Shown here piece after piece: positions 38,732 to 48,647 of a stretch of DNA of 64,000 nt (within the stretch, counting starts at the first letter, position 1; each line of letters opens with the position of its first letter). This DNA is from Cognaticolwellia mytili. Lineage in GTDB: Bacteria; Pseudomonadota; Gammaproteobacteria; Enterobacterales; Alteromonadaceae. Below the pieces are notes generated by a model. The model had not been told where the DNA came from. It saw nothing but the letters and a program-made list of their open reading frames with translations, and ran no database searches. The position numbers were made by a program, and so were the translations under genes. Location: NCBI RefSeq assembly GCF_002104475.1, contig NZ_NBOF01000003.1:1-64000 (forward strand). Reading direction: 5' to 3'.

Positions 38732-40642
38732 ATGATTAACAATAGTTTACAGCGCTTATCGGACTTAAAAACATTCCCTGCTCAATCCGTCAATGAACAA
38801 CCCCATACACTCACTGATGAACTTAACCATATTGCACCCGAAATGGTTCAAGAACTATTGAGCCAGTTTGATGAAAAAAGAGTAGAACAATTACTGCATC
38901 AACAACTTGCTTCCCTCACCACTAGCTCAAATGAGCCTGCAGTTTTTGATTACCAATATTCAGACAAAGAATTAGCCTTACGCACTGTCATAAGCAATCA
39001 GCAAGAGGGCTTACTCAATAATGAAAATAGTGATGAGCTCATGAAGCGTTTGAATAAATCGGTAAAAGATATTCACGGAGCTTACGCCAATACCAGTGAT
39101 ATATTAGCGAGTTTAGGCCAATTGGGTCATCAGCAAAAATCATTTTTAGCCTCTAGTGAACAGCGTGTTGAACGTGCACTGGGTTTCTATATGGAAGATT
39201 TTAATCGAAAAAATAATGAAAATGACGATAACTATCGTTTTGAATTATCGGTAAAAACTAAGGAAGGCGACATTATTAATGTCAGGTTTAATTCATCACA
39301 AGGCTATGATGAAAATACGGGTAAAACGGTCGATGGCTTTGGCCTTAGCTACGAAGTTAAAGGGGACCTGTCAGAAGCTGAACATCAGGCATTAACCGAG
39401 GTATTATCAGGGGTTGGAGAAATGGCCGATGATTTCTTTAAGGTAAGTAAAAACTCATCAAGTCAATATGTTCCCGTAGGTCAATCTGATTTCAACGTTG
39501 ACTTTTTAGCTGCTTTTAATCATCAGCAGCTATCTGGTTTTGATGTCTCTTTTTCAACTACTGAAAATCAGCAATTAGACGGCAACAAAAATAATCTTGA
39601 TCTAAGTTACAACATCGATCAAGGGTTAAACCAACAAGCGCTTACCTTTAAGTCTCAAGCGGGTATTAATGAAATAGACTTCTCGTTAGATATGTCTACT
39701 TTTGGTGGTAAAGACGTAAAACAAATGCAGCAATATATCGCTACATTAGATAAAAACCTCGAAGATAGCCGTCACAATAGTAAAGGCGACGATGGAACAT
39801 CAGCATTTGGTAGGAAAGACGATTTAAAAATGCAACAAGGCTTTGCTATTTTCAAAGGCGCTTTTGCGAGTATGTCATCGGCTGCGCAGCGTTATAGCGA
39901 TATAGAATCACTAGCAGCAAAACAATTCACTGACGGGCGAGCAATGGTTTCAGAGTTAGTCGATAACATGATCACCAAGGATCCTCGCTATCAAGGGCTT
40001 GGCAGTGGAACAGATAATATCTTAGGTAGCGGTATTTCTAAATTGGCAGATTTTGACGCTGAATTTTCATTTTCAAAAGAGCCACAAGGCCGAGCGCTAC
40101 GCCCTAAAGTCACTGTTGAATTAGCGCAAGCAACTCAGCAACATAAATCAGGAAAATTAAGCGGTGTGACTCAAAGTAAAACCGTAGCTACGCATTTCGA
40201 TTATCAGCTTACCCGGCCTGATTACTATGATAAAAAAGAAAGCTACAATATTGGTACCGCAGTAGAAGATCGAAAATTGGTTGGACTTGATCAAAAACAC
40301 CAAGTAGATGTCAGTAAAGAAGATTACCAGTTAAATCCTAAGACAAGTCAATATGAATTGACAATGGCATTGAATGAAAAGATCACGAATGAGAGTAATA
40401 TTCGACTTGTTAATGATATTTGGCTTGAAAAAACAGAAAATAGTCATGAAACTGATAAAAAAGATCGTATTGCAAACGAAGGCGGCCCTGAAGACTTTAG
40501 CCGCACAAACTCTTATTCTCATAAAAAACTAATAACCTTGATTGGTGATTTAGATAAGTTAGCAGAAAATAAACACGCTAAACGCGAGTATCTTGTTGGA
40601 TCAAGTCATGTGAATTTTTTTATGGATAGCAATAATAAATAA
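38732..40642 (+). CDS. Unrecognised 636-aa cytoplasmic protein
   Basis: No family recognised with confidence. Start ATG 38732 is preferred because AAGGA ends five bases upstream; an ATG six bases earlier overlaps that site. No signal peptide, membrane segments or known motif. Polar, Gln/Asn/Asp-rich and repetitive in style: alternating beta-like segments such as YRFELSVKTKEGDIINVRF (about 164-182) and DFNVDFLAAFNH/GFDVSFST, and long helical stretches. The style recalls large DUF5610-like proteins of Shewanella and Vibrio, an uncertain impression. It is divergent from the oxidase regulator, with FNR/CRP-like boxes between. Confidence 0.75.
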   Translation: MINNSLQRLSDLKTFPAQSVNEQPHTLTDELNHIAPEMVQELLSQFDEKRVEQLLHQQLASLTTSSNEPAVFDYQYSDKELALRTVISNQQEGLLNNENSDELMKRLNKSVKDIHGAYANTSDILASLGQLGHQQKSFLASSEQRVERALGFYMEDFNRKNNENDDNYRFELSVKTKEGDIINVRFNSSQGYDENTGKTVDGFGLSYEVKGDLSEAEHQALTEVLSGVGEMADDFFKVSKNSSSQYVPVGQSDFNVDFLAAFNHQQLSGFDVSFSTTENQQLDGNKNNLDLSYNIDQGLNQQALTFKSQAGINEIDFSLDMSTFGGKDVKQMQQYIATLDKNLEDSRHNSKGDDGTSAFGRKDDLKMQQGFAIFKGAFASMSSAAQRYSDIESLAAKQFTDGRAMVSELVDNMITKDPRYQGLGSGTDNILGSGISKLADFDAEFSFSKEPQGRALRPKVTVELAQATQQHKSGKLSGVTQSKTVATHFDYQLTRPDYYDKKESYNIGTAVEDRKLVGLDQKHQVDVSKEDYQLNPKTSQYELTMALNEKITNESNIRLVNDIWLEKTENSHETDKKDRIANEGGPEDFSRTNSYSHKKLITLIGDLDKLAENKHAKREYLVGSSHVNFFMDSNNK

Positions 40643-40786
40643 ATTAAAAATGCCTTTGTTATCACACAGTTCTCTTGCTTAAACGGCATTACGCTAATCA
40701 TATATAGTGAAGTTTGTGCTTAGTTGCACCAAAAGCTTTATAATCCCGCTTGAAACTTAGTTAACCATAATTAATAAGGCCATGAC

Positions 40787-41206
40787 ATGAATACCAAAAT
40801 ATACAAGCAAGTGCTTTCACTCACCGATAACTTGTTGGCGGCTGTTCAACAAGAAAATCAATCAAGGTTTGATGGTTACTATCTAGAATTAAAACAACTG
40901 TGTGAAGAACATGAAAACACGGATAAAGACCACCCAGTACAATGGGAGACGCTGGCTGACTTTACCGACGATTTAGCATTGGCAGTTACTATTTACCAAC
41001 AGGCGTTAATTAAAGCAGAAGCTATTAATGATAAAGATTTTCGTTCTTCTATTGGTTTTTCTATCGGCGCTTTAAAAGTTGAGTTAGATGATAAAATTGG
41101 CGCAATTGAAGCGTTAGAGCAAGCAAAAATTAGTTGTAATAAAATTGTCGATAAGGAATTAAAAGCAGAAATTCATGATTTATTGGAAGAGCTGAAAAGT
41201 GCTTAA
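40787..41206 (+). CDS. Small helical, TPR-like protein, hypothetical
   Basis: A 139-aa, all-helical, acidic cytoplasmic protein. Residues about 57-125 look like tetratricopeptide-type helical hairpins (LALAVTIYQQALIKAEAIND, DKIGAIEALEQAKISC), so it may bind a partner protein. No enzyme motif. A TATAAT hexamer lies at 40739-40744, upstream of the start. Family not recognised; stands alone between an unknown gene and a convergent methyltransferase gene. Confidence 0.72.
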   Translation: MNTKIYKQVLSLTDNLLAAVQQENQSRFDGYYLELKQLCEEHENTDKDHPVQWETLADFTDDLALAVTIYQQALIKAEAINDKDFRSSIGFSIGALKVELDDKIGAIEALEQAKISCNKIVDKELKAEIHDLLEELKSA

Positions 41207-41292
41207 CTTCTTATAAATGAATTAAATTATTATGCTATTTAAGCCAGTACAGCATAACAAGGCCACAAGCTTACTGAAATTATTACTACGCT

Positions 41293-41838
41293 TTAAGCTG
41301 TAATCTTTGCTATGTGGTAAAGGTATACTGGTGATTTGTAAAAATCGCTCAGTTGAATTTTCTTACTCGCTTGTGCAAAAGGTAAAGCAAAGTTGTTACT
41401 GATTAAAAAATCCACGTTTGGTCGCTCGGTAAGTAACTTTCGCTTAACTTTATTCATTGCTTGGGGGTATAAATAGCAAACTATTACCGATGCGTCTGGT
41501 AATTTTTCATGGTAGAAATTTTTTCGATACAAGGTTAAGTTATGTAAGCAGAATGCATTCTTTATTATCGTTGAGATCAGCCAAGGGAATAAGGATAATT
41601 CATAACCAATAACTTGCCTTTCTGGCATTTGCCTTGCTATTGGAAAGACAAAGTTCCCCCAGCCACTACCCAAATCTATAATGGTTCCTTTGCCGGTTTC
41701 TTTCACTAGTGCCATCATAGAGCCATATGCTTTACTTGAGCTCGGCATCGGAGAAATCCCCAACTTTACTGTGCTATAAATCAAAGAAATAGCGACTACT
41801 AAAGCTATCGTGAAGAGTAAAATACCAAATGCTGACAA
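41293..41838 (-). CDS. Membrane-anchored class I methyltransferase-like protein
   Basis: A 181-aa protein with an N-terminal transmembrane anchor (LLFTIALVVAISLIYSTV) followed by a SAM-type Rossmann core: motif I TIIDLGSGWGNFVFPIA near 53-68, the acidic strand end VIGYELSLFP near 77-86, and VIVCYLYP as the probable motif IV. Substrate unknown. Convergent with the TPR-like gene. Confidence 0.75.
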   Translation of the reverse strand: MSAFGILLFTIALVVAISLIYSTVKLGISPMPSSSKAYGSMMALVKETGKGTIIDLGSGWGNFVFPIARQMPERQVIGYELSLFPWLISTIIKNAFCLHNLTLYRKNFYHEKLPDASVIVCYLYPQAMNKVKRKLLTERPNVDFLISNNFALPFAQASKKIQLSDFYKSPVYLYHIAKITA

Positions 41839-42061
41839 GAAATACCCTAGAGAAAGAGGTGGAGTAATACGTTAACGTTGAAGGTCTCAATATGCAATGG
41901 TTTTCGTTGTATTTGATCATGCATGTAACTGTAATGCTACTTACCGCCTATTTTTCACTGTACAATAGGCCTATAAGGCAGTAAGCGGAGGTTGATATTC
42001 TCCCTGCTTCAAATATGCCGGTTTGTATCACCACACAATTTAATAAGAGCCGAATAACCCA

Positions 42062-42385
42062 ATGAAACCATATACAAGTATTGCTGAATTAATCGAGATG
42101 TTGGAATCAGAGATAGTATCTATAACTGAACAAATTTCGACATTAAAGCAAGAACCAAAAAGCTTTAATGAACAAGTTATTTTTAAATATATTGATACTG
42201 CTAGCACCGGAAAAACAAAAGATTTTGTCAGATCTTTAGGCGTAAAGTCTGAGCGTGGATCATTTTTTTCGTCAGGTGACGTTAGTAAGCTAATCAAGGA
42301 AGGTGCTGATGATATTTCTCCAGACTTACTTGCTATAGCGCGAAAGGTGTCTAGTATGAAAAATAAGCATGGTAAGCTTCGTTAA
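42062..42385 (+). CDS. Hypothetical small coiled-coil protein
   Basis: A 107-aa protein with no membrane or signal segment. The N-terminus is a likely coiled coil (IAELIEMLESEIVSITEQI), and the C-terminal half is basic (KVSSMKNKHGKLR). Family not recognised. The ribosome site is weak, but codon use and length resemble neighbours. It is followed by a hairpin and the csp gene. Confidence 0.55.
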   Translation: MKPYTSIAELIEMLESEIVSITEQISTLKQEPKSFNEQVIFKYIDTASTGKTKDFVRSLGVKSERGSFFSSGDVSKLIKEGADDISPDLLAIARKVSSMKNKHGKLR

Positions 42386-42423
42386 ATTAGCGGAATAGTT
42401 TGCTACTTAAAGCGATGTGACCA

Positions 42424-42466
42424 AGCCCTAATTTTATATGGTGATGGAAAATTAGGGTTATATTTT
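42424..42466 (+). terminator. Hairpin with T-rich tail before the cold-shock gene
   Basis: CCCTAATTTT (42426-42435) and AAAATTAGGG (42448-42457) form a 10-bp stem, followed by TTATATTTTTC. It can terminate the upstream gene; it could also act in the csp leader. About 24 bases separate it from the csp start. Confidence 0.6.
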
Positions 42467-42489
42467 TCACTTTAGATAAAGAGGACATT

Positions 42490-42696
42490 ATGAGTAAAGG
42501 CATTGTTAAATGGTTTAATGCGGATAAAGGTTTTGGCTTTATTACTCCGGAAGATGGAGGTAAAGATTTATTTGTTCATCATTCAGAAATCCAATCAGGC
42601 GGTGGATATGCTACTTTAGCCGATGGTCAAGCAGTTGAGTTTGAAGTTGGCCAAGGCCAGAAAGGACCATGTGCAAACAAAGTTGTTGCTATTTAA
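42490..42696 (+). CDS. Cold-shock protein, CspA family
   Basis: A 68-aa single cold-shock domain, usual length. RNP1 is KGFGFIT at 13-19 and RNP2 DLFVHHS at 26-32, on the five-stranded OB fold; the C-terminus is [12 protein letters not shown]. Binds single-stranded nucleic acid as an RNA chaperone. Ribosome site AGAGGACA just before the ATG. The short leader with a hairpin and the long 3' stem (42715-42750) suggest post-transcriptional control. Which of the Csp paralogues it is cannot be told. Confidence 0.96.
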   Translation: MSKGIVKWFNADKGFGFITPEDGGKDLFVHHSEIQSGGGYATLADGQAVEFEVGQGQKGPCANKVVAI

Positions 42697-42714
42697 GCGA
42701 TAATTTATAACAAG

Positions 42715-42750
42715 TAGGTAAGTGATGCGTTGCACGTTGATACTTACCTA
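42715..42750 (+). terminator. Possible hairpin in the csp 3' region
   Basis: TAGGTAAGT (42715-42723) and ACTTACCTA (42742-42750) form a 9-bp stem with an 18-nt loop, 18 bases after the csp stop. There is no T-tract, so termination is uncertain. Confidence 0.35.
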
Positions 42751-42934
42751 TGCGTTACTCACTGTGAAGCCATTATCAAATTACTTAAAGTTAAATAAAA
42801 CTTCATGGTAGCAATTGTTGGATATTGAGAACTTCAGCAACTAATACTGTACTTGTAAATTATTGCAGTTTTAGTTTAAGCTCAGTAAAGCCTATCTATA
42901 TTCGCTGTTTTTCTAAAGTCATTTAGCGGATTAA

Positions 42935-44473
42935 TTAACTAAAATTAGTGCTAAGCTCTCCAATTGCTTCAGCATTATTATTCACTTCAATACTTTTATT
43001 TGAAACTTCTCCTGCCAATTTAGTATTTTGCTGTGAAATACTATCGATATTGTGAATTCCTTTTGTAATTTGCTCAGCAACAACGCTTTGCTCTTCTGAT
43101 GCGGTAGCTATTTGCGCAGTCATATCATTAACACTCTGAATGTTATCAATGATGTTTTGCATTGCTTGTTTAATGAGCTGTGATTCGGCTGAGCATTCGT
43201 CAGCACTCGTTTTATTACTCAGCATCACTGTATTCCAAGCGGTTAATGTCTTTTGTAATTCATCTACGGATAATTGAATTTGTTCGGTAGCACTTTGAGT
43301 TCTGCTGGCTAAAGCTCTCACCTCATCGGCAACGACTGCGAATCCTCGGCCTTGTTCACCAGCTCTTGCGGCTTCAATAGCCGCATTTAGTGCTAATAAA
43401 TTAGTTTGATCCGCAATACCTTGAATTTCACTCATCACGGTAGATATCTTATCGACGTCACTAACTAATTCTGTGGCACTATTAGCTGCATTCTCTACAT
43501 CGTTAGCTAATAGTTTGATTTTACTTTCACTTGTTTCAATTGTGGTTATATTTTTCAGACAGTCTGTTTGTATTTCTGTTACTTTATCATGCGCAGTGTT
43601 TGTGCTTTGACTTACGTCATTAATTGTTGCACTCATTTGAGTAATAGCGGTGGCGAATTGGCCAATATGCTCATTTTCTTCCTGAATACTATTAAGCATT
43701 TTCGTTGATGTTTGAGTGAGCTCATCTGCAAGACTAGCCAGTCTTTTCCCTGAATCATTGCTTCTGCCCAAGACTGTTTTTATCCTCGCCTTATATAGCT
43801 CTGCGGGGTAATTTATAATGCTAAGAATACCTTTGCCTAAGTATATTTGTCGTGACGGACTATCAAATGCAGATTTAGTTTTTGCCAGATGGTTAGGTAT
43901 TTTTATTAACTCTTCCGAAAAAATTAATATTACCAATGCTAAAAAACCTAACAAGATAAATGTAGAAATAGGAGTGCCAACTAATGTCCAATCGAGTGCT
44001 ATAGCGGCTAATGTAAAAATAAATGCGATTAAACGCTTTAATTTGATATTGGCATGTAAATCAATGACGGGCTTATCGTTATTTAATTTATCATAAAGTG
44101 CTTGCGCCTGTTTTTTTTGTTTGTCACTTGGAAGTGCTCGTACAGACTGATAGCCGATGATCGATCCATTTTCATAAAGAGGTGTTACATAGGCATCGAC
44201 CCAGTAATAATCGCCATTTTTACAACGGTTTTTAACCATGCCTCGCCAAGAGTCACCACGCTTTAATTTTTCCCATAAATCATTAAAAGCAGCTTTAGGC
44301 ATATCAGGGTGGCGAACTATATTATGATGTTGTCCAATTAGCTCTTCTAAGCTGTAACCTGCGATTTCACAAAACTCGGGGTTAGCGTAGGTGATCGTAC
44401 CTTTTAAATCAGTGGTTGAAACAAGTTGTTTTCGAGGCGTGAAAGTACGCTCAACCTTAGTGATATGAACCAT
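42935..44473 (-). CDS. PAS-domain methyl-accepting chemotaxis protein (Aer-like)
   Basis: A 512-aa energy-taxis type receptor. N-terminal PAS domain (about 10-120: [45 protein letters not shown]) that in Aer binds FAD; two close membrane segments (about 146-190); linker; then a long coiled-coil signalling domain with the conserved hairpin tip about 345-390 ([23 protein letters not shown]). No periplasmic sensor. It likely reports redox or electron transport to CheA. A perfect CRP-type palindrome lies 49 bases upstream. Confidence 0.93.
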   Translation of the reverse strand: MVHITKVERTFTPRKQLVSTTDLKGTITYANPEFCEIAGYSLEELIGQHHNIVRHPDMPKAAFNDLWEKLKRGDSWRGMVKNRCKNGDYYWVDAYVTPLYENGSIIGYQSVRALPSDKQKKQAQALYDKLNNDKPVIDLHANIKLKRLIAFIFTLAAIALDWTLVGTPISTFILLGFLALVILIFSEELIKIPNHLAKTKSAFDSPSRQIYLGKGILSIINYPAELYKARIKTVLGRSNDSGKRLASLADELTQTSTKMLNSIQEENEHIGQFATAITQMSATINDVSQSTNTAHDKVTEIQTDCLKNITTIETSESKIKLLANDVENAANSATELVSDVDKISTVMSEIQGIADQTNLLALNAAIEAARAGEQGRGFAVVADEVRALASRTQSATEQIQLSVDELQKTLTAWNTVMLSNKTSADECSAESQLIKQAMQNIIDNIQSVNDMTAQIATASEEQSVVAEQITKGIHNIDSISQQNTKLAGEVSNKSIEVNNNAEAIGELSTNFS

Positions 44474-44521
44474 ATGCTACCTTCCTTGATATATCTTTGA
44501 TAAAGATTATTTGACACTGTA

Positions 44522-44537
44522 TGTGATATAAGTCACA
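44522..44537. promoter_or_regulatory. Perfect CRP-like site upstream of the Aer-like gene
   Basis: TGTGA-TATAAG-TCACA, an exact match to the TGTGA-N6-TCACA CRP consensus, 49 bases before the minus-strand start. CRP control of motility/taxis genes is common in gammaproteobacteria. Confidence 0.6.
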
Positions 44538-44663
44538 TCTTATCGGATGTTAGATGTTATTATTGTAAAAAAATGTAATGGTTACAGTGGCTAAGATTAT
44601 ATTTTGTGCATGTAGTATTTAAATTAAGCAGAGCTACTGATAAAAAAAGTATAGGTGCTATAA

Positions 44664-44693
44664 AGAAAAACACCTGAATAGTTTCAGGTGTTT
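44664..44693 (-). terminator. Rho-independent terminator of fbp
   Basis: On the minus strand AAACACCTGAA and TTCAGGTGTTT (44668-44678 and 44683-44693) pair, then TTTTTCTTTA follows. Good intrinsic terminator after fbp. Confidence 0.82.
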
Positions 44694-44737
44694 ATATTGT
44701 TAAAGCTTGAATAAGCTTCTTGATGTTATATAAAAGC

Positions 44738-45706
44738 TTATTTGTAATAGCCTAAGCAAGCTTCTACTTCATTTTTTGAACCCATGATCACTTCAACACG
44801 TTGGTGAATATCACTTGGTTCAATATCCATGATGCGGCCTTCGCTCGTCATGGCTAAGCCACCGGCTTGTTCAATTAAAAAACTCATTGGATTAGCTTCA
44901 TACATCAAACGTAACTTGTATGGCTTTTCTGGATTACGATTATCGCTTGGGTAAGTAAATAGTCCTCCACGTGTTAATACGCGGTGAATATCACCGACCA
45001 TAGCGGCAATCCAACGCATGTTGAAGTTTTTACCACGTGGACCGGTATCACCGGCAAGTAAGTCGCTAATGTATCTTTGCATTGGTGCTTGCCAAAAACG
45101 TTGGTTTGACATGTTAATCGCAAACTCTTGCGTATCTTGTGGTACTTGTACGTTACGTTCAACTAATAAGTAGCCGCCGTGAGTGCGATCTAGTACATAG
45201 AAGTGAGTACCACTACCCGTTGTCATCACCAACATTGTTGACGGGCCATAAAGCACATAACCAGCACAAACCTGGCGATTACCTGATTGCTTAAACATAT
45301 CAGGGTCAGATGGTTCAGCATCTTCTGGAGCTTCATGAATTGAGAAAATAGTACCAATTAAAGAATTGATATCGATATTTGAACTACCATCTAGTGGATC
45401 GAATGAAACAAGAAACTTGCCATTTTTATCGCCGCCTACTGAAGTATCTTCTTCCTCTGATGAAATTGCTTTTACAAAACCTGACTCTAACAAAATATCT
45501 TTAAATAATTCATTGGCAACTACATCAAGTTTCTTTTGTACTTCACCTTGAATGTTTTCGTCCAAAGTTGAGCCCATTAAGCCACCTAAGTGCGCTTGGC
45601 TGACACGAAATGAGATTTCTTTTGTTGCAGCTAAAATAGTTTTTATTAATGAAATTAAATCTAACGGTACATTATCTTCACGTAAAGCGGGAGCTAGTCG
45701 TTGCAT
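44738..45706 (-). CDS. fbp: Fructose-1,6-bisphosphatase class 1
   Basis: Gluconeogenic phosphatase, 322 aa (E. coli 332). Metal-binding region: SSEEED near 82-87 and [11 protein letters not shown] near 104-114, as in class 1 enzymes. Substrate/AMP regions include [16 protein letters not shown] near 280 and the C-terminal GS-type end. Starts at ATG 45706. Single gene with its own terminator, divergent from the metalloprotease. Confidence 0.96.
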   Translation of the reverse strand: MQRLAPALREDNVPLDLISLIKTILAATKEISFRVSQAHLGGLMGSTLDENIQGEVQKKLDVVANELFKDILLESGFVKAISSEEEDTSVGGDKNGKFLVSFDPLDGSSNIDINSLIGTIFSIHEAPEDAEPSDPDMFKQSGNRQVCAGYVLYGPSTMLVMTTGSGTHFYVLDRTHGGYLLVERNVQVPQDTQEFAINMSNQRFWQAPMQRYISDLLAGDTGPRGKNFNMRWIAAMVGDIHRVLTRGGLFTYPSDNRNPEKPYKLRLMYEANPMSFLIEQAGGLAMTSEGRIMDIEPSDIHQRVEVIMGSKNEVEACLGYYK

Positions 45707-45770
45707 CGGGTTACCTAATTACTTTAGAGTCACACTCTTTTTACAGAGTAAATTGTATATTGTATTTAAT

Positions 45771-45805
45771 TTTCGATGTGATGGTGTACTATCATCACAT
45801 CGAAA
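45771..45805. promoter_or_regulatory. Long perfect palindrome between fbp and the metalloprotease gene
   Basis: TTTCGATGTGATG (45771-45783) and CATCACATCGAAA (45793-45805) are perfect 13-bp arms with a 9-nt loop. It lies between two divergent starts and so is not expected as a terminator; an operator or a hairpin in the leader of either gene is possible. Confidence 0.45.
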
Positions 45806-45932
45806 GTTGCTTTAGTTAATTTTGAAAGTCCCCTAGGAAATTTTCAAGGTTACTTTTAAGTCGATTATAACAAGAATAAGAGTATTTTCAGTACTTCTAA
45901 TAATTTAATTTTACAGACTGCAAGGATATGGA

Positions 45933-48371
45933 ATGAAGTTCTTCATTAGGCTAATGGTTTTATTTTTCTGCTGTTCGCTGTCAATACAAGTGCAAGCACA
46001 AGCAGAAACAACTTATGCCGAATTTATTAAAGACAAGCAGTATCACCAAGGTTACTTCTCTTTTTATCTTGATGATAAAACTGGAAAAGTATTTTTAGAA
46101 ATAGAAAACTTTCAACATGAGTTTTTATTTCAAAGTGGCTTGCCGCATGGCGTAGGTTCTAATGATATTGGTTTAGACCGTGGACAATTGGGCGATACAC
46201 GTTTAGTGCGTTTTGAAAAAGTAGGTGAAAAAGTATTTTTACGCCAGCTTAATACTTATTACCGCGCTGATACTGATAATAAACTTGAGAAACAAGCCAT
46301 TGATGAAGCATTTGCTAGCTCAATTATTTGGGGCTTTAAGGTAAGCAAAAATTCGGCAGATAACAATAAAACCCTTATTGATTACACGCCGTTTTTATTG
46401 TCAGATATTCATAATTTATCTGAGCAGTTAAAGCGAATGAAGCAGGGCAGTTACAGTATTGATGCAACACGCAGTGGTGTTTATGCAAAACGTACAAAAG
46501 CGTTCCCGAATAATACTGAATTAGAAGCAACCGTTACTTATAAAGGCTCAAAAGCCGGCGCTCATTTACGCTCAGTTACTCCTGATGCTTCAGCCGTTAC
46601 CGTGAATTTACATCATTCTTTAGTCAAGTTACCGGATGACGGTTATAAAACTCGTCAATTCCATCCTTACAGTGGTTTTTGGGAAAACTCATATGCTGAC
46701 TATGCTAGCGCTATTGATGAGCCTTTAATCAAACGAAATATTTCTCGCCATCGCCTAAACAAGAAAAATCCACAAGCAAAAGTTAGTAAAGCTGTTGAGC
46801 CTATTATTTATTATTTGGATGCTGGCGTTCCTGAGCCAGTTAAAAGCGCTTTATTAGATGGTGCTCGTTGGTGGGATCAAGCATTTTCTGCTATTGGTTA
46901 TGAAAATGCTTTTCAAGTGAAAATGTTACCCAGTGACGCTGATCCGATGGATGTACGTTATAACGTAATTCAGTGGGTACATCGTGCTACACGCGGTTGG
47001 TCGTATGGCTCTTCGGTTATTGACCCTCGTACAGGGGAAATTATCAAAGGGCATGTTACGTTAGGATCCTTACGCGTACGCCAAGACTATTTAATTGCAC
47101 TAGGCTTAACATCACCTTTTAAAACCACTGATACCGATACCCGTGCGATGAAAGAAATGGCACTAGCACGTATTCGTCAACTGTCTGCGCATGAAGTAGG
47201 GCATACCTTAGGCATTGCCCACAACTTTGCTGCCAGCGTTAACGACCGAGCATCTGTTATGGATTATCCGCACCCGTTGATCACGATTAAAGATGATAAA
47301 ATTAGCTTAGAAAATGCTTACGCAGAAGATATTGGTGATTGGGATAAGTTCGTTATTGCTTATGGCTACGCTGATATTGAAAAAACGCAAGAAGAACAAT
47401 GTCTTGCAGAGTTAGTTAAATCGACTCAACAGAAAGGATTAGAGTATGTTTCCGATCCAGATGCACGCCCGAAATCAGGATCGCATGCAACTGGGCATTT
47501 GTGGGATAACGGTAAAAATGCTGCAGTTGAGCTAACTCGAGTATTAGAGGTTAGAAAGCTTGCCTTAGAAAATTTTGGTTTGAACAGTATTCCTGTTGGC
47601 ACTCCAATGTCAGAACTGGAACAGGTATTAGTGCCAATTTATAATTTTCATCGTTTTCAAGTGGAAGCTACTGCTAAGCTTATTGCCGGTGTTGATTACG
47701 GTTATCAGTTGCGAAGTAAAGAATTTACTAACCAGCAAAAAATGGTTTCAGGTAAGTCGCAACATGCAGCACTTAAAGCTCTGTTGTTAACCTTATCACC
47801 TGATACTTTAACTTTACCAGCTGAAATTACCGCGTTAATTCCACCAAAAGCTTATGGCTACAGTCGTAACCGAGAAAGCTTTATTAGTAATACCGGTTTA
47901 ACGTTTGATCCAATAAGTGCAGCAGAAGCTAGCGCCAAGCATACTTTGTCATTACTGCTTAATGCAGAGCGTTTAGCGAGGCTACAACAACAAACCATGC
48001 TTGATGATGATATCCCTTCTGTTGGGCAGTTATTTAACGAGCTTATTGATGCGACGTTACAAGCAGATGCTGAAAAATCTACCGCATTATTGGTACAGCA
48101 ACGCGTAAACCAGCAATTGGTAGAGCACTTATTAGCGTTGTGGCATAGCCAAAATGTAGTGCCTGAAGTGCGAGCTGAAGTATATTTAACCTTAACTGAG
48201 TTATCACAATGGTTAAGCGATAAGCGTAGCACGAGAAAGTATAAAGGCTCTCGCGCCCAGTTCACTTTATTAGCAAATCAAATTAATTACAGTTTAAGCC
48301 ATGACAAGTTATCTACGCCGGTATCGAAAATAAAATTACCGCCAGGCTCCCCGATTGGGAGCTCGCTTTAA
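45933..48371 (+). CDS. Secreted zinc-dependent metalloprotease (DUF5117/DUF5118-like)
   Basis: An 812-aa protein with a signal peptide (cleavage near VQAQA). The N-terminal half resembles DUF5118/DUF5117 (YFSFYLDDKTGKVFLEI; the LDRGQLGDTRLVRFEKVG segment). The metzincin-like zinc motif HEVGHTLGIAHNF gives H420, E421, H424 and H430, and SVMDYP near 442 is the Met-turn. C-terminal helical region with no known motif. Probably a periplasmic or exported peptidase. The 3' end of a related gene survives as a relic at 50877-51007. Confidence 0.9.
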   Translation: MKFFIRLMVLFFCCSLSIQVQAQAETTYAEFIKDKQYHQGYFSFYLDDKTGKVFLEIENFQHEFLFQSGLPHGVGSNDIGLDRGQLGDTRLVRFEKVGEKVFLRQLNTYYRADTDNKLEKQAIDEAFASSIIWGFKVSKNSADNNKTLIDYTPFLLSDIHNLSEQLKRMKQGSYSIDATRSGVYAKRTKAFPNNTELEATVTYKGSKAGAHLRSVTPDASAVTVNLHHSLVKLPDDGYKTRQFHPYSGFWENSYADYASAIDEPLIKRNISRHRLNKKNPQAKVSKAVEPIIYYLDAGVPEPVKSALLDGARWWDQAFSAIGYENAFQVKMLPSDADPMDVRYNVIQWVHRATRGWSYGSSVIDPRTGEIIKGHVTLGSLRVRQDYLIALGLTSPFKTTDTDTRAMKEMALARIRQLSAHEVGHTLGIAHNFAASVNDRASVMDYPHPLITIKDDKISLENAYAEDIGDWDKFVIAYGYADIEKTQEEQCLAELVKSTQQKGLEYVSDPDARPKSGSHATGHLWDNGKNAAVELTRVLEVRKLALENFGLNSIPVGTPMSELEQVLVPIYNFHRFQVEATAKLIAGVDYGYQLRSKEFTNQQKMVSGKSQHAALKALLLTLSPDTLTLPAEITALIPPKAYGYSRNRESFISNTGLTFDPISAAEASAKHTLSLLLNAERLARLQQQTMLDDDIPSVGQLFNELIDATLQADAEKSTALLVQQRVNQQLVEHLLALWHSQNVVPEVRAEVYLTLTELSQWLSDKRSTRKYKGSRAQFTLLANQINYSLSHDKLSTPVSKIKLPPGSPIGSSL

Positions 48372-48647
48372 CTTATTGAATTTAAATTAAATGATGAGGC
48401 GTCTGACTAATAAGTTATTAGAGTGAGAGATTAGGCCGAGAAAGGGAAATGCCTATCGGAATTTGCTTTTCTGTGTCAGGTTGATTAACGTGATCGAGAT
48501 ATTGATAATGCAATGTTTTATTAATGTCTTTTGGTTGGCATAGCGTATTATTTACTTAATATGCGGCTAAAGTTGAACTTAATAGAAGTGAAGAAAAATT
48601 ATTAATCTTACTCAGTAAACTACTTTGTAAATAGTCGAGGATTATAA

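Noticed and set aside
42040-42297. 85-aa minus-strand ORF opposite the small coiled-coil gene
   Set aside because: It is antisense to the gene at 42062-42385, has no ribosome site, and the plus-strand frame has a better helical, acidic-basic layout.
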